Below are positions 8,875 through 16,524 of a stretch of 64,000 bases of DNA, piece after piece. Position 1 is the first letter of the stretch, and each line of letters starts with the position of its first letter. Under the pieces are notes generated by a model. It had not been told where the DNA came from and did not search any database. It saw nothing but the letters and a program-made list of their open reading frames with translations. The DNA is from Photorhabdus caribbeanensis (GTDB lineage: Bacteria > Pseudomonadota > Gammaproteobacteria > Enterobacterales > Enterobacteriaceae): positions 103,143 through 167,142 of the forward strand of contig NZ_RCWB01000008.1 in assembly GCF_018448885.1 (NCBI RefSeq), in the 5' to 3' direction. A program made the translations under genes and the position numbers.

Positions 8875-10869
8875 ATGACCATTCGTAAAACCCTTGCTAA
8901 TGCTATTCGCTTCCTGAGCATGGATGCTGTGCAGAAAGCAAAATCAGGACACCCTGGTGCGCCTATGGGAATGGCTGATATCGCTGAAGTTTTATGGCGT
9001 GATTATTTGAATCATAACCCAACAGATCCACATTGGGTCGATCGTGACCGCTTTGTATTGTCTAACGGTCATGGTTCTATGCTGATTTATAGCCTGTTGC
9101 ATCTCACCGGTTATGATGTTTCAGTTGATGATCTGAAAAATTTCCGTCAGTTACATTCTAAAACCCCAGGCCATCCTGAGTATGGTTATACTCCAGGCGT
9201 AGAAACTACGACAGGTCCTTTAGGGCAGGGGATTGCCAACGCAGTAGGTTTTGCGATTGCTGAACGCACTCTGGCCGCGCAATTTAATCGTCCCGGCCAT
9301 GAGATCGTTGACCATCATACTTATGTCTTTATGGGTGATGGTTGCATGATGGAGGGCATTTCTCATGAAGTTTGCTCTCTGGCGGGCACTTTAAAGCTAG
9401 GCAAATTGATTGCTTTCTATGATGACAATGGCATTTCCATTGATGGTCATGTTGAAGGCTGGTTTACGGATGATACGGCAAGCCGTTTTGAAGCTTATGG
9501 CTGGCATGTGATTCGCGGTATTGATGGCCATAATGCGGCTTCCGTTAAAGCTGCTATTGAAGAAGCACGTAAAGTTACTGATAAACCTTCTCTGCTAATG
9601 TGCAAAACAGTTATCGGTTTTGGCGCGCCAACCAAAGCAGGCACTCATGATTCTCATGGCGCTCCATTGGGTGATGCGGAAATTGCCGCGACTCGTGAAG
9701 CACTGGATTGGGATTATCCGGCATTTGAGATTCCAGCGGACATCTATTCTGAATGGGACGCAAAAGAAGCTGGTAATGCGAAACAAGCCGTTTGGAATGA
9801 AAAATTCTCTGCCTATGAAAAAGCGTATCCTGAATTAGCGGCTGAATTCAAACGTCGTACCAGTGGCGAGCTACCGGCAAACTGGGAAATTGAATCCAAA
9901 GCATTTATCGAACAGTTGCAAGAAAATCCGGCCAATATCGCCAGCCGTAAAGCATCTCAGAATGCCTTGGAAGCTTTTGGCAAGGTGCTGCCTGAATTTA
10001 TGGGGGGCTCCGCTGATTTGGCGCCAAGTAACCTCACGATGTGGTCAGGTTCTAAGCCATTGAACGAAGATCAGGCAGGTAACTACATCCATTACGGCGT
10101 TCGTGAATTTGGCATGTCAGCCATTATGAACGGTATCGCTCTGCATGGTGGTTTTGTGCCTTATGGCGCAACTTTCCTGATGTTCGTTGAATATGCCCGT
10201 AACGCAGTGCGTATGGCGGCATTGATGAAAATTCGCAGCATCTTTGTTTATACCCATGACTCAATCGGTTTGGGTGAAGATGGTCCGACTCATCAGCCGG
10301 TAGAACAGCTTGCCAGTTTGCGTGTGACGCCAAATCTGAGCACATGGCGTCCATGCGACCAGGTTGAATCTGCGGTGGCGTGGAAATACGCTATTGATCG
10401 TAAAGCAGGTCCATCAGCGCTGATTTTCTCTCGCCAGAATCTGGCACAGCAAGAACGTACTGCTGAGCAGTTGGCTAATATTGAGAAAGGGGCTTACATT
10501 CTGAAAGATTGTGAAGGACAGCCAGAACTGATTCTGATTGCAACCGGTTCAGAAATTGAGTTGGCGGTGAGTGCTTACCACCAATTGACTGAGGAAGGTC
10601 GTCAGGTGCGCGTAGTCTCCATGCCGTCTACTGATGCTTTTGATAAGCAAGATGCTGCATACCGAGAAGCGGTTCTGCCTGCTGCGGTTTCGGCACGTGT
10701 TGCAATCGAAGCGGGTATCGCCGATTACTGGTTTAAATATGTCGGTATGAATGGCGCTATCGTTGGTATGGATACATTTGGTGAGTCAGCTCCTGCTGAT
10801 CAACTGTTTAAAGCGTTTGGTTTTACTGTAGAGAATGTGGTCGCTAAGGCTAAAGCGCTGCTGAAATAA
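8875..10869 (+). CDS. tktA: Transketolase
   Basis: Transfers two-carbon ketol units between sugar phosphates in the pentose-phosphate pathway, thiamine-diphosphate dependent, cytoplasmic dimer. 664 residues, E. coli TktA 663. Visible motifs: [18 protein letters not shown] at the start, the ThDP motif [13 protein letters not shown] (about residue 155), DDNGISIDG, the pyrimidine-domain [20 protein letters not shown] and EAGIADYW in the C-terminal domain. Shine-Dalgarno GGAG precedes the ATG. In enterobacteria tktA precedes epd-pgk-fbaA; here a MarR/monooxygenase pair sits between. Confidence 0.97.
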   Translation: MTIRKTLANAIRFLSMDAVQKAKSGHPGAPMGMADIAEVLWRDYLNHNPTDPHWVDRDRFVLSNGHGSMLIYSLLHLTGYDVSVDDLKNFRQLHSKTPGHPEYGYTPGVETTTGPLGQGIANAVGFAIAERTLAAQFNRPGHEIVDHHTYVFMGDGCMMEGISHEVCSLAGTLKLGKLIAFYDDNGISIDGHVEGWFTDDTASRFEAYGWHVIRGIDGHNAASVKAAIEEARKVTDKPSLLMCKTVIGFGAPTKAGTHDSHGAPLGDAEIAATREALDWDYPAFEIPADIYSEWDAKEAGNAKQAVWNEKFSAYEKAYPELAAEFKRRTSGELPANWEIESKAFIEQLQENPANIASRKASQNALEAFGKVLPEFMGGSADLAPSNLTMWSGSKPLNEDQAGNYIHYGVREFGMSAIMNGIALHGGFVPYGATFLMFVEYARNAVRMAALMKIRSIFVYTHDSIGLGEDGPTHQPVEQLASLRVTPNLSTWRPCDQVESAVAWKYAIDRKAGPSALIFSRQNLAQQERTAEQLANIEKGAYILKDCEGQPELILIATGSEIELAVSAYHQLTEEGRQVRVVSMPSTDAFDKQDAAYREAVLPAAVSARVAIEAGIADYWFKYVGMNGAIVGMDTFGESAPADQLFKAFGFTVENVVAKAKALLK

Positions 10870-10886
10870 TTAATCGCTTCATAAAT

Positions 10887-10927
10887 GAGCGCACCTGAGG
10901 TAAACGTTGAGCGGGTGCGCTCTTTTT
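10887..10927 (+). terminator. tktA terminator
   Basis: Nine-base perfect stem GAGCGCACC / GGTGCGCTC with an 18-base loop, followed by TTTTT. Starts 18 bases after the tktA stop. Confidence 0.9.
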
Positions 10928-10974
10928 CTGCACGATATCGTTATCGAAGAGGGATCGTGACAGTTTTCCTCGGC

Positions 10975-11346
10975 TTATGCCACGCAAATTCCAGGGACGG
11001 CTACTTTTTGGAATACGTGAGGCGAGCCGACAATCCCATCAGGATACTTGGAGAGTTTCTCCTTGAATTCAGGGTCCATGAACGCGTCGCGAAAACGCTC
11101 CAGGCTCTCCCAAATGGCATAGTTCATAAATGTGCCGCTGCCAGCGATTCCACGATGTAATTGTGCGGAAATCAGTCCTACCTTAGACCGGAAATATTCT
11201 GCATCTTCCTTCCAAGTTTCTATTAGGGCGTCAGCCATTGAGGGATCAACATGAAATATGTTCACCAGCACTATGGAGCCATCGGTGTTCGAAAATAACT
11301 GTTCCCGCAGGGTTACGTGGGTGTCCATTTCTTCTAGCTTGACCAT
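10975..11346 (-). CDS. Antibiotic biosynthesis monooxygenase (ABM) domain protein
   Basis: 123 residues with an ABM-type ferredoxin-like alpha/beta fold: a first strand GSIVLVNIFHVDPSMADALI, a helix WKEDAEYFRSKVGLISAQLHRG, then GTFMNYAIWESLERFRDAFMD. Such proteins act as small cofactor-free oxygenases or heme-degrading/quinone monooxygenases; the substrate here is not deducible. It lies 157 bases downstream of a MarR regulator on the same strand, suggesting MarR control. The ATG is preceded by AGGAGAT. The gene pair interrupts the tktA-epd order and may be acquired. Confidence 0.75.
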   Translation of the reverse strand: MVKLEEMDTHVTLREQLFSNTDGSIVLVNIFHVDPSMADALIETWKEDAEYFRSKVGLISAQLHRGIAGSGTFMNYAIWESLERFRDAFMDPEFKEKLSKYPDGIVGSPHVFQKVAVPGICVA

Positions 11347-11503
11347 TTCTATCTCCTGAAAATTATTTGTTTATATTTATGCTTGTATTGCTATCCTGCC
11401 AAGACGAGTCGCGTGATTTACGCGGCTTTTGACGGCAACAATATGTCAACGTAGAGACAAATGTGTTCCACCAATTACATGCTGTTTCCACGTTGTATTT
11501 CGT

Positions 11504-12025
11504 TTAACTATTTGGTAACTCTTGATCGTTATTAACAAACGAATCTGTAGCGCTATGTCGTGTATTTGGCACCGGTAACTCTTCCAGCGCCGTCTCCAGG
11601 CTCATTAAGGTGTTTAGTGTCACCTTTAGCTCGTTAGGATCAGAGGATTGCATCAATGATCCGACCCATTCAGCTTCCAGCGATATTGCCGCATCAAAAG
11701 TACGCCAACCGAGCTCGGTCAGTTGATAGAGTGGTGAGCGTTCATGGCGAGGATTAGTGATAGTTTTCACCATCCCTGAGCTCAGCCCGAGATTCAATTG
11801 CTTTTGCACTCCCTGGCGCGTGATACCCATTGCGGCGGCAATCTGAGGCGCAGTAAGTGGATGTGGCGCATGCGCAATCGCACCGAGTATTTGCCATCTC
11901 GCACTCGTGATTCCCAACGGAGCAACGAGCTGATCCCCTTTAGAGAGCAGTAGGGCATTGAGCCGAAATACTGCCAATGTGATCTCAGTGAATACCTCAA
12001 ACGTTGAAGTTTTCTCGGTTGGCAC
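11504..12025 (-). CDS. MarR-family transcriptional regulator
   Basis: 173 residues with a winged-helix domain typical of MarR: LGITSARWQILGAIAHAPHP, LTAPQIAAAMGITRQGVQKQ as the recognition helix region, and the wing NPRHERSPLYQLTELGWRTF. The start is GTG at 12025; AGGAAG about 8 bases upstream supports it. Likely a repressor that responds to a phenolic or similar ligand and controls itself plus the downstream ABM-domain gene. Confidence 0.88.
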   Translation of the reverse strand: MPTEKTSTFEVFTEITLAVFRLNALLLSKGDQLVAPLGITSARWQILGAIAHAPHPLTAPQIAAAMGITRQGVQKQLNLGLSSGMVKTITNPRHERSPLYQLTELGWRTFDAAISLEAEWVGSLMQSSDPNELKVTLNTLMSLETALEELPVPNTRHSATDSFVNNDQELPNS

Positions 12026-12507
12026 GATTTACTTCCTTATTCCTTATCACCTCAAAAAACGACAACCAGTTTCCATTTATTGAGATTGAATGTCAATATT
12101 TCAACAAGTGATATTGATGATCAATGTCGCAGTTGTGAGTCAATAACGGTGGGATTGTTTCTTTCTGCTTGTTTACGTTCGACGAATATGAGCAACAGTC
12201 TTTAAATGAAGTAGGAAGCCTTGCCTTTGAACGGGGAGAAAATAAAGCGGCATTTTTCTGCTAACAATTAATTTTCGGTATCTTCACTTGGCAGGTTGAT
12301 CACTTTTTGCCATTGCAATCAATTACTATTGCTATCAATCTCCTTTTCCCGTAATCTCGTTATTTATAGCTGAATCGTTTCATTTTGTTGTCTGACGCGG
12401 TTTTCTATGCACGGTTTTGACAGTTTTGTGATAAGCAATCAGTACATCAGTGATTTAGTCAGTTATTCTAAGCGGTTGGGTGGTAATAACTATATTCAGG
12501 GAGTAAC
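12026..12507. other. Intergenic region between MarR gene and epd
   Basis: About 480 bases with no convincing gene. It separates divergent marR-like (minus) and epd (plus) genes and so holds both promoters. I could not fix a promoter by eye. Shine-Dalgarno AGGGAG precedes the epd ATG. Confidence 0.6.
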
Positions 12508-13527
12508 ATGACAATCAAGGTAGCAATAAACGGTTTTGGCAGAATAGGACGCAGTATTTTACGTGCTCTTTATGAATCTGGACGCCGGGCTGAAATTGTG
12601 GTTATTGCTGTTAATGAGCTGGCAGATGCCGAAGGGATTGCTCACTTGCTGAAATATGACTCAAGTCACGGTCGTTTTGCCTGGGATGTGCGTCTGAATA
12701 ATGATTTGTTGCAAGTTGGTGATGATAATATTCGCCTGTTTCATCAACCCGATATATCGACGTTGCCTTGGCAAGAACTGGGAATTGATATTGTTCTTGA
12801 TTGCAGTGGGATTTATGGCAGCAGAGCCGATGGTCAGGCACATCTTGCCAGTGGCGCCAAAAAAGTACTGTTTGCCCATCCGGGGGGCCATGATTTAGAT
12901 GCGACGGTAGTTTATGGTGTGAATCAACATTTACTGACAGCAGAAGATCGCATTGTGTCCAATGCTTCCTGTACCACTAATTGCATTATTCCCATCATTA
13001 AATTATTGGATGATGAATTTGAGATTGAATCTGGCACAGTAACAACCATTCATGCCTCAATGAATGACCAACCGGTGATTGATGCTTATCACAAAGATTT
13101 ACGGCGTACTCGGGCCGCCAGTCAATCTATCATTCCAGTGGATACCAAGTTGGCCGCAGGGATAACCCGGATTTTTCCAAAGTTCTGTGACCGTTTTGAA
13201 GCTATCTCGGTGCGCGTACCAACGATTAACGTCACCGCTATCGATTTGAGCGTTACGGTAAAATCTTCAGTAACTGTTAAAAAAATCAACGAATTAATGC
13301 AAAAATCAGCAGCTACTTCATTTCGTGGTATAGTTGACTATACCGAATTGCCGTTAGTCTCAACGGATTTTAACCACGATCCCCACAGCGCGATTGTTGA
13401 TGGCACACAAACGCGGGTTAGTGGGCAACACCTGATTAAGACATTAGTTTGGTGTGATAATGAATGGGGATTTGCTAACCGAATGTTAGATACAACGTTA
13501 GCAATGGCTGCTACAGGTTTCAAATGA
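12508..13527 (+). CDS. epd: D-erythrose-4-phosphate dehydrogenase
   Basis: Oxidises erythrose 4-phosphate to 4-phosphoerythronate for pyridoxal phosphate synthesis; GAPDH superfamily. 339 residues, the family length. NAD-binding start [16 protein letters not shown], catalytic cysteine in [10 protein letters not shown], and C-terminal [14 protein letters not shown]. The sequence DSSHGRF and the neighbourhood (directly before pgk and fbaA) distinguish Epd from GapA. Followed by pgk after about 80 bases. Confidence 0.95.
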   Translation: MTIKVAINGFGRIGRSILRALYESGRRAEIVVIAVNELADAEGIAHLLKYDSSHGRFAWDVRLNNDLLQVGDDNIRLFHQPDISTLPWQELGIDIVLDCSGIYGSRADGQAHLASGAKKVLFAHPGGHDLDATVVYGVNQHLLTAEDRIVSNASCTTNCIIPIIKLLDDEFEIESGTVTTIHASMNDQPVIDAYHKDLRRTRAASQSIIPVDTKLAAGITRIFPKFCDRFEAISVRVPTINVTAIDLSVTVKSSVTVKKINELMQKSAATSFRGIVDYTELPLVSTDFNHDPHSAIVDGTQTRVSGQHLIKTLVWCDNEWGFANRMLDTTLAMAATGFK

Positions 13528-13609
13528 TCTGTTGTTGATAGACGGTCCATAATAGATTTGCACACGGCGCAAGATTAAATAATTTAGAGAATCAATGAGA
13601 GGATTCACC

Positions 13610-14773
13610 ATGTCTGTAATTAAGATGACCGATTTAGATCTGGCGGGTAAGCGTGTTTTGATCCGCGCTGACCTGAACGTTCCGGTAAAAGATGGCAAAG
13701 TCACCTCTGATGCGCGTATCCGTGCTTCCTTGCCAACCATCGAAGCAGCACTGAAACAAGGTGCCAAGGTCATGATTACTTCTCACCTTGGCCGCCCGAC
13801 TGAAGGCGAATACAGTGAAGAATTCTCGCTGAAACCAGTAGTAGACTATCTAAAAGAGAAATTATCCTCCTCCGTTCGACTGGAAAAAGAGTATCTGGAA
13901 GGCGTAGAAGTCTCAGATGGTGAACTGGTTGTACTGGAGAATGTTCGCTTTAATAAAGGTGAGAAGAAAGACGACGAAACCTTGGCTAAAAAATATGCCT
14001 CCCTGTGTGATATTTATGTCATGGATGCATTCGGTACGGCTCATCGTGCTCAGGCTTCCACTCACGGCGTGGCTAAGTTCGCTCCTGTTGCTTGCGCCGG
14101 TCCTTTATTGTCCGCGGAATTAGAGGCGTTAGGTAAAGCGTTGGATAATCCGGCTCGCCCGATGGTGGCTATTGTCGGTGGTTCTAAAGTTTCAACCAAG
14201 CTGACTGTTCTGGATACGCTGTCTAAAATTGCTGACCAACTAATTGTTGGTGGTGGTATCGCAAATACCTTTGTTGCTGCGGAAGGCCACAATGTCGGTC
14301 GTTCTCTCTATGAAGATGATTTGATCCCGGAAGCGAAAAAATTGCTGATAAGCTGTGATATTCCGGTGCCAACCGATGTTCGCGTAGCAACAGAATTCTC
14401 TGAAACGGCCGAAGCAACCTTAAAATCTACCAGTGATATTAAAGATGATGAGCAGATCCTCGATCTGGGGGATGAATCCGCTCAACGGCTGGCAGATATC
14501 CTGAAAAACGCCAAAACGATTCTATGGAATGGTCCGGTTGGCGTATTTGAATTCCCTAATTTCCGTCAAGGAACTGAAATTGTCGCGCGTGCCATTGCAG
14601 AGAGTGATGCCTTCTCTATCGCCGGTGGCGGCGATACGTTGGCAGCGATCGACCTGTTCGGTATTGCTGACAAAATTTCTTATATCTCTACGGGTGGTGG
14701 CGCTTTCCTTGAGTTCGTGGAAGGGAAAAAACTGCCTGCGGTTGTAATGTTGGAAGAACGTGCAAAACAGTAA
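13610..14773 (+). CDS. pgk: Phosphoglycerate kinase
   Basis: Glycolytic transfer of phosphate between 1,3-bisphosphoglycerate and ADP. From [16 protein letters not shown] the protein has 387 residues, exactly the enterobacterial length, with RADLNVP, TSHLGRP, the hinge region and C-terminal [10 protein letters not shown] and [10 protein letters not shown] motifs. The ATG at 13610 was chosen because AGAGGA lies about 8 bases upstream; the frame extends five codons further to another ATG with no better signal. Likely cotranscribed with epd and fbaA. Confidence 0.96.
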   Translation: MSVIKMTDLDLAGKRVLIRADLNVPVKDGKVTSDARIRASLPTIEAALKQGAKVMITSHLGRPTEGEYSEEFSLKPVVDYLKEKLSSSVRLEKEYLEGVEVSDGELVVLENVRFNKGEKKDDETLAKKYASLCDIYVMDAFGTAHRAQASTHGVAKFAPVACAGPLLSAELEALGKALDNPARPMVAIVGGSKVSTKLTVLDTLSKIADQLIVGGGIANTFVAAEGHNVGRSLYEDDLIPEAKKLLISCDIPVPTDVRVATEFSETAEATLKSTSDIKDDEQILDLGDESAQRLADILKNAKTILWNGPVGVFEFPNFRQGTEIVARAIAESDAFSIAGGGDTLAAIDLFGIADKISYISTGGGAFLEFVEGKKLPAVVMLEERAKQ

Positions 14774-14784
14774 TTAAGTCATGA

Positions 14785-14813
14785 CGGGTAGCGGCTGATT
14801 GGTTGGCTACCCG
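14785..14813 (+). promoter_or_regulatory. Hairpin in the pgk-fbaA spacer
   Basis: Perfect 8-bp stem CGGGTAGC / GCTACCCG with a 13-base loop between the two genes, without a following T-run. Probably an mRNA processing or stability element rather than a terminator. Confidence 0.45.
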
Positions 14814-14835
14814 CTCTAAACAGGACCCACGTAAC

Positions 14836-15912
14836 ATGTCTAAAATTTTTGATTTCGTAAAACCGGGTGTCATCACTGGTGATGATGTTCAAAAAGTGTT
14901 CGCTATAGCCAAAGAAAACAACTTTGCTTTGCCGGCGGTCAACTGTGTAGGTACTGATTCAATCAATGCCGTACTGGAAACCGCTGCTAAAGTTCGTTCT
15001 CCTGTGATCATTCAGTTCTCTAACGGTGGTGCTGCTTTTATTGCCGGTAAAGGTTTGAAAGTTGAAGGTCAACAAGCGGCTATTCTGGGTTCAATTTCTG
15101 GTGCTCGCCATGTTCATCAGATGGCTGAACATTATGGTGTTCCTGTGATACTGCATACTGACCACTGTGCGCGTAAATTGTTGCCGTGGATTGATGGCTT
15201 GTTAGAGGCGGGAGAAAAGCATTACGCAGCGACGGGTAAACCTTTATTCTCTTCTCACATGATCGATCTGTCAGAAGAGTCTCTGGAAGAGAATATTGAA
15301 ATTTGCAGCCAATATTTGGCTCGTATGGCAAAAATCGATATGACGCTGGAAATCGAGTTGGGTTGTACTGGTGGGGAAGAAGATGGCGTTGATAACAGCC
15401 ATATGGATAGCTCTGCTCTGTACACTCAACCGGAAGATGTGGCTTATGCTTATGAGAAACTGAACGCTATCAGCCCACGTTTCACGATTGCGGCTTCTTT
15501 CGGTAACGTTCATGGTGTTTATAAGCCGGGTAACGTTAAACTGACGCCAAAAATTTTGCGTAACTCTCAGGACTATGTTTCTGAGAAATTCAATCTGCCA
15601 CATAACAGCCTGGATTTTGTTTTCCACGGCGGTTCTGGTTCTACTGCGGAAGAGATCAAAGAAGCGGTCAGCTACGGCGTCGTTAAAATGAATATTGATA
15701 CTGACACCCAATGGGCGACTTGGGAAGGTATTCTCAACTACTACCAAAAGAACGAAGGCTATCTGCAAGGCCAGTTAGGCAATCCAGAAGGCGCGGATAA
15801 ACCTAATAAGAAATTCTACGATCCACGGGTATGGCTGCGTGCCGGTCAGGTTTCTATGATTGCCCGTCTGGAACAGGCATTCAAAGAATTGAACGCGATT
15901 GATGTATTGTAA
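14836..15912 (+). CDS. fbaA: Class II fructose-bisphosphate aldolase
   Basis: Zinc-dependent reversible cleavage of fructose 1,6-bisphosphate in glycolysis and gluconeogenesis. 358 residues from MSKIFDFVKPG, matching the family. Zinc and active-site motifs are visible: HTDHCARK, ELGCTGGEEDG, ASFGNVHGVYKPGNV and FHGGSGSTAEEI. A longer frame to 14803 adds eleven residues foreign to the family, so I chose the ATG at 14836. Last gene of the epd-pgk-fbaA group; a strong hairpin follows. Confidence 0.96.
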   Translation: MSKIFDFVKPGVITGDDVQKVFAIAKENNFALPAVNCVGTDSINAVLETAAKVRSPVIIQFSNGGAAFIAGKGLKVEGQQAAILGSISGARHVHQMAEHYGVPVILHTDHCARKLLPWIDGLLEAGEKHYAATGKPLFSSHMIDLSEESLEENIEICSQYLARMAKIDMTLEIELGCTGGEEDGVDNSHMDSSALYTQPEDVAYAYEKLNAISPRFTIAASFGNVHGVYKPGNVKLTPKILRNSQDYVSEKFNLPHNSLDFVFHGGSGSTAEEIKEAVSYGVVKMNIDTDTQWATWEGILNYYQKNEGYLQGQLGNPEGADKPNKKFYDPRVWLRAGQVSMIARLEQAFKELNAIDVL

Positions 15913-15922
15913 TTAGTGAAAG

Positions 15923-15954
15923 CGTTCCCTCTGAGTTTTCATTCAGAGGGAACG
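15923..15954. terminator. Hairpin between fbaA and the DUF1778-like gene
   Basis: Perfect 12-bp stem CGTTCCCTCTGA / TCAGAGGGAACG with an 8-base loop. It separates convergent genes and probably terminates on both sides, although neither strand has a strong T-run. Confidence 0.7.
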
Positions 15955-15979
15955 TTAGCCGCATTCAGTAAATGAAATG

Positions 15980-16207
15980 TTACATCGCATCTACTCTTTT
16001 TATCATTTCTATTGCAGCAGCCATTGTTTCTTTATGTCTACGAGCAGCACGAAGGAAACGTTCGTTTACCTTGATTGGTTTTTCCAATGCATGAACAAAC
16101 GCCAATGCATCTTCTTGACACAATTGAATACGCATATTTTGTTCAATGAGTCTTTTGGTCTCTGAACTCACCCTTGTGGTGATTCTTTCATTTGCTAATA
16201 TGGCCAT
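15980..16207 (-). CDS. DUF1778-like antitoxin, apparently shortened
   Basis: 75 residues. The N-terminus RITTRVSSETKRLIEQ resembles the ribbon-helix-helix start of DUF1778 (TacA-type) antitoxins and the C-terminus LCQEDALAFVHALEKPIKVNERFLRAARRH matches the family's LSEEDxxxF..AL..P..PNERL tail. The segment that normally joins them (the GYSLSDFIxxAA helix, about 20 residues) is missing. Antitoxins of this family pair with a GNAT acetyltransferase toxin encoded just downstream; here fbaA follows convergently, so it is an orphan. It may be a decayed remnant or a free-standing regulator. Confidence 0.7.
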   Translation of the reverse strand: MAILANERITTRVSSETKRLIEQNMRIQLCQEDALAFVHALEKPIKVNERFLRAARRHKETMAAAIEMIKRVDAM

Positions 16208-16524
16208 AGGCCCTGTTCCTACCGTATTGCGGTTATTAGTTCACTATAGATATCCACTACTCGTTTGCATTATTTATTTGGAGTTAGCGGAACATATTAG
16301 TTTGGTGAAACACTAAGTTTGCTTCATTGATTAGTTTAACGTTGTTTTAACAAAATTCAATGTGTGTGCCAAAACGACGCCATATTGTGAGACTAAATAA
16401 ACTATAATTAAATAGAACAAAAATCATCAAGATTCGAGCGCAAGTGAATCCGAGTATGTAGAGTTGTACTAGCTCGGGTCTGAGCTAGTACAGTTAGTTT
16501 TTATTTAAAGTTCTATGACCAAAT
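16208..16524. other. Intergenic region before the toxin block
   Basis: Upstream of the DUF1778-like gene and downstream of the tccC-like gene. No coding frame of note. A strong hairpin lies at 16465-16492. Confidence 0.55.
16465..16492. terminator. Hairpin downstream of the first tccC-like gene
   Basis: Perfect 11-bp stem TGTACTAGCTC / GAGCTAGTACA with a 6-base loop, 33 bases past the tccC-like stop. The plus side runs into GTTAGTTTTTATTT. Probably terminates the toxin transcript; not certain which strand is used. Confidence 0.55.
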
